DNA from: a virus | DNA: 25,317 nucleotides | Virus record (IMG/VR): IMGVR_UViG_3300025767_000116 | Location: 1 to 25,317 of that record | Strand: one strand, 5' to 3' | Shown: one piece after another, positions 23,906 to 25,317 of the stretch | How the letters are laid out: each line of letters starts with the position of its first letter | How positions within the stretch are numbered: the first letter of the stretch is position 1 | Notes under the pieces: generated by a model | What the model saw: the letters and a program-made list of their open reading frames with translations, nothing else | The model's database searches: none | What the model was told of the DNA's origin: nothing | Translations under genes and position numbers: made by a program

Positions 23906-24289
23906 TTATTCTTCTATAATTACCTCTTCCCAGTTAACTAACTCTTCATTCCATTTGTACAGTTTCCCGTCTTCTGGATAAGGCACTGGAGAATCCCAAA
24001 GACAAGTGTCTTCGTTCAATGTCCAGCTATTAAAAGGTTGAGGTGGAATAAAAGCATCTCTTGTCGTATCGTAAGTATACCCAATACCAGCGTAGTTTTT
24101 TCTAAGTGCCTTAGACTGGTCTTCACTTGGTTCGTTAGCGTTAGGCTGGTAATGTACTCCTCCTCTTGTGTTGTAAGAAGTCTGAATCCATTGCCCTGGA
24201 CTATCGTCTACGAAGTTGTTAAAAAAATCTGCTTCAGCTACAATTACTCTTGTAACTATTCCGTTTGAAACTTTTGCAAAGTGTCCCAT
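23906..24289 (-). CDS. Marine-phage virion-associated protein (127 aa)
   Basis: The 127-aa protein begins MGHFAKVSNGIVTRVIVAEA and contains QWIQTSYNTRGGVHYQPNAN, NYAGIGYTYDTTRDAFIPPQ and FNSWTLNEDTCLWDSPVPYP. I recognise this from many marine cyanophage and pelagiphage genomes as a widespread small protein near fibre genes, usually hypothetical or structural. It is rich in Tyr, Asn, Trp and Pro with no membrane segment. Located between two paralogous fibre genes, it is probably a fibre-associated or baseplate accessory protein. I do not know a demonstrated function. Confidence 0.72.
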   Translation of the reverse strand: MGHFAKVSNGIVTRVIVAEADFFNNFVDDSPGQWIQTSYNTRGGVHYQPNANEPSEDQSKALRKNYAGIGYTYDTTRDAFIPPQPFNSWTLNEDTCLWDSPVPYPEDGKLYKWNEELVNWEEVIIEE

Positions 24290-24302
24290 AGTATTAAATT
24301 AA

Positions 24303-24434
24303 TTATGCGGTGTATGTTCCGCTAGATGTATATGTTAAAATTGTATCTGTTCCGTCTGTTGTAACTGTCGGCGAGCCTGTGGTTGTTCCACTGTAGTTAG
24401 CCGTTGGCATTCTAAGTATTACTATACCAGAGCC
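24303..24434 (-). repeat. Paralogous C-terminal repeat, copy in the partial fibre
   Basis: Second copy of the 43-codon C-terminal block shared with 22807-22938. Residue changes are V to I and S to T only. Confidence 0.8.
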
Positions 24435-25317
24435 TCCCTGTCCTCCTGATCCACCACCTCCACCTGTGTTTGTAGTACCAGCTGTGCCAGCTTGATTCAT
24501 AGGATTATTATTATTACCGGTACCACCGCCTCCAAGCCCAGGGGAGCCAGGAATTGGGGACCCAGAAATACCTCCCCATTTATCTGCACTTCCACCCCCA
24601 GCATAATAAACAGGAGTGCCTGTTATTGAAACCTGCAAACCGTTTCCGCCATCACCACCGCTATTTGTACCCCCATTTACTCCAACTGCAGCCGCACCTC
24701 CCCCACCACCTCCAATATAATTTGGAGAAGTTGCTGCAATACCTCCTGCGTATCCTTGCCCTGTAGTACCAGCTCCGCCGTTAGGACCAACGTACCAAGA
24801 CCCGCCTCCGGATCCGCCATCCGCTCCAGTGTTACCCGGAGCACTGTCATTATTTCCTCCAGAACCACCACCAATAGATTCTATTGTTGAAAAAGATGAA
24901 TTGGCACCATTAGTTCCTCTGTTAGGTGTATTAGCATTGTTCCAAGTGCCGGTAGTGTTTCCGCCTGCTCCAACCGTTATAACATACTGTGTGCTTTGTG
25001 TTGTAATCAATGTATCTTCCGATGTGGCTCCCCCTCCAGAAGTTGACCCGTATGAAGTGCGCAACCCTCCAGCCCCACCAGCTGCTCCTCTTGAACCTCC
25101 ACTTCCCGCTCCTCCTCCAGCAACCACTAAATAGTCTACTGAATAAGTAGGTTTAAGATTATTAATCTTCCTCCAATCAGTACCATCAAAGGTTTCTAAT
25201 TTAGTTTCGTCTATTTCAGAGTTATGTCTTAGTGTTCCTTCTACTGGGTTAGATGGTCTTTGTGCTGTTGTTCCAACTGGCAAACCTAAAGCATCAGTAT
25301 CTGAACCTAAGTCTAGT
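24303..25317 (-). CDS. Glycine-rich tail fibre/adhesin paralog, 5' end cut by window edge
   Basis: The frame is open to the right edge. A TTG at 25283 is an artefactual start, because the codons before it (LDLGSDTDALGLPVGTTAQR) align with the 365-aa paralog (LDLNSSTGATVFPKGTTAER) at the same spacing. About 11 residues including the ATG lie outside the window. The body shows DYLVVAGGGAGSGG, long Gly clusters with Asn and Ser, and the conserved C-terminus (IVILRMPTANYSGTTTG). It looks like a second, slightly more divergent adhesin of the same module as the gene at 22807. The role is host-binding fibre by family inference. Confidence 0.75.
   Translation of the reverse strand, partial: LDLGSDTDALGLPVGTTAQRPSNPVEGTLRHNSEIDETKLETFDGTDWRKINNLKPTYSVDYLVVAGGGAGSGGSRGAAGGAGGLRTSYGSTSGGGATSEDTLITTQSTQYVITVGAGGNTTGTWNNANTPNRGTNGANSSFSTIESIGGGSGGNNDSAPGNTGADGGSGGGSWYVGPNGGAGTTGQGYAGGIAATSPNYIGGGGGGAAAVGVNGGTNSGGDGGNGLQVSITGTPVYYAGGGSADKWGGISGSPIPGSPGLGGGGTGNNNNPMNQAGTAGTTNTGGGGGSGGQGGSGIVILRMPTANYSGTTTGSPTVTTDGTDTILTYTSSGTYTA

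Noticed and set aside
25281-25283. TTG start for the right-edge fibre gene
   Set aside because: The upstream codons align with the paralog, so the true start lies beyond the window.
24303-25317. Glycine-rich repeats as a CRISPR or tandem DNA repeat array
   Set aside because: The repetition is at protein level in one reading frame, with no equal-length spacers or conserved direct DNA repeat.
1-25317. tRNA, integrase, insertion sequence or attachment site
   Set aside because: I saw no cloverleaf, recombinase motif or paired inverted repeats with a transposase. A covariance or HMM search would be needed to exclude weak cases.

Overview
The window is a contiguous piece of a tailed double-stranded DNA phage genome. 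Every gene I can support lies on the minus strand, so transcription reads from the right edge to the left. The DNA is AT-rich: sampled lines are about one third G+C, though this is not a whole-window computation. Leaders before start codons are A/T-only rather than Shine-Dalgarno-like. The head and connector proteins look like those of crAss-like phages and related marine Bacteroidetes phages. The most likely source is a podovirus-like phage of a marine flavobacterium or relative, probably from an isolate or metagenome of that kind. I see no tail sheath or tape-measure gene, which fits a short tail.

Layout in transcription order. (1) 25317-22807: two paralogous glycine-rich fibre/adhesin proteins flank a small marine-phage virion-associated protein. 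The first fibre gene is cut by the window edge. (2) 22755-20191: a small unknown, a phage GroEL, an overlapping GroES and a putative winged-helix protein. (3) 20189-17138: a cluster of small genes with an EF-hand-loop protein, a 50-residue holin candidate, an M15 peptidase (endolysin candidate), a four-cysteine basic protein, two proteins sharing an MPFKMK N-terminus, a 55-residue CGC-motif protein that is easily missed, and a small HExxH zincin-like protein. (4) 17138-15365: a membrane protein, three small unknowns including a two-lobed GroES-like protein, and a candidate small terminase. (5) 15365-5136: large terminase, portal, scaffold-like protein, major capsid protein, a head protein, and two connector/ring-type proteins. 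(6) 5131-1: two long tail proteins (1188 and 465 aa) and the start of another gene.

Together these cover DNA packaging, capsid assembly, the connector and tail, lysis, receptor-binding fibres and a phage-encoded folding machine. GroEL/GroES plus a second GroES-like protein next to the terminase suggests that this phage supplies its own chaperonin, perhaps for capsid or tail proteins. Coding density is very high: there is no gene-free stretch over 100 bases, and many neighbours overlap as TAATG or ATGA. One clear terminator hairpin follows the capsid gene. I found no tRNA, CRISPR array, integrase or insertion sequence.

The most interesting points are: the GroEL-then-GroES order, with a GroES that lacks the dome loop; the two-lobed GroES-like protein beside the terminase; a G+C-rich, codon-shifted patch of about 480 bp inside the terminase ATPase domain, whose P-loop is also non-canonical; the repeated MPFKMK tag on small genes; and cadherin-like domains inside the 1188-aa tail protein.
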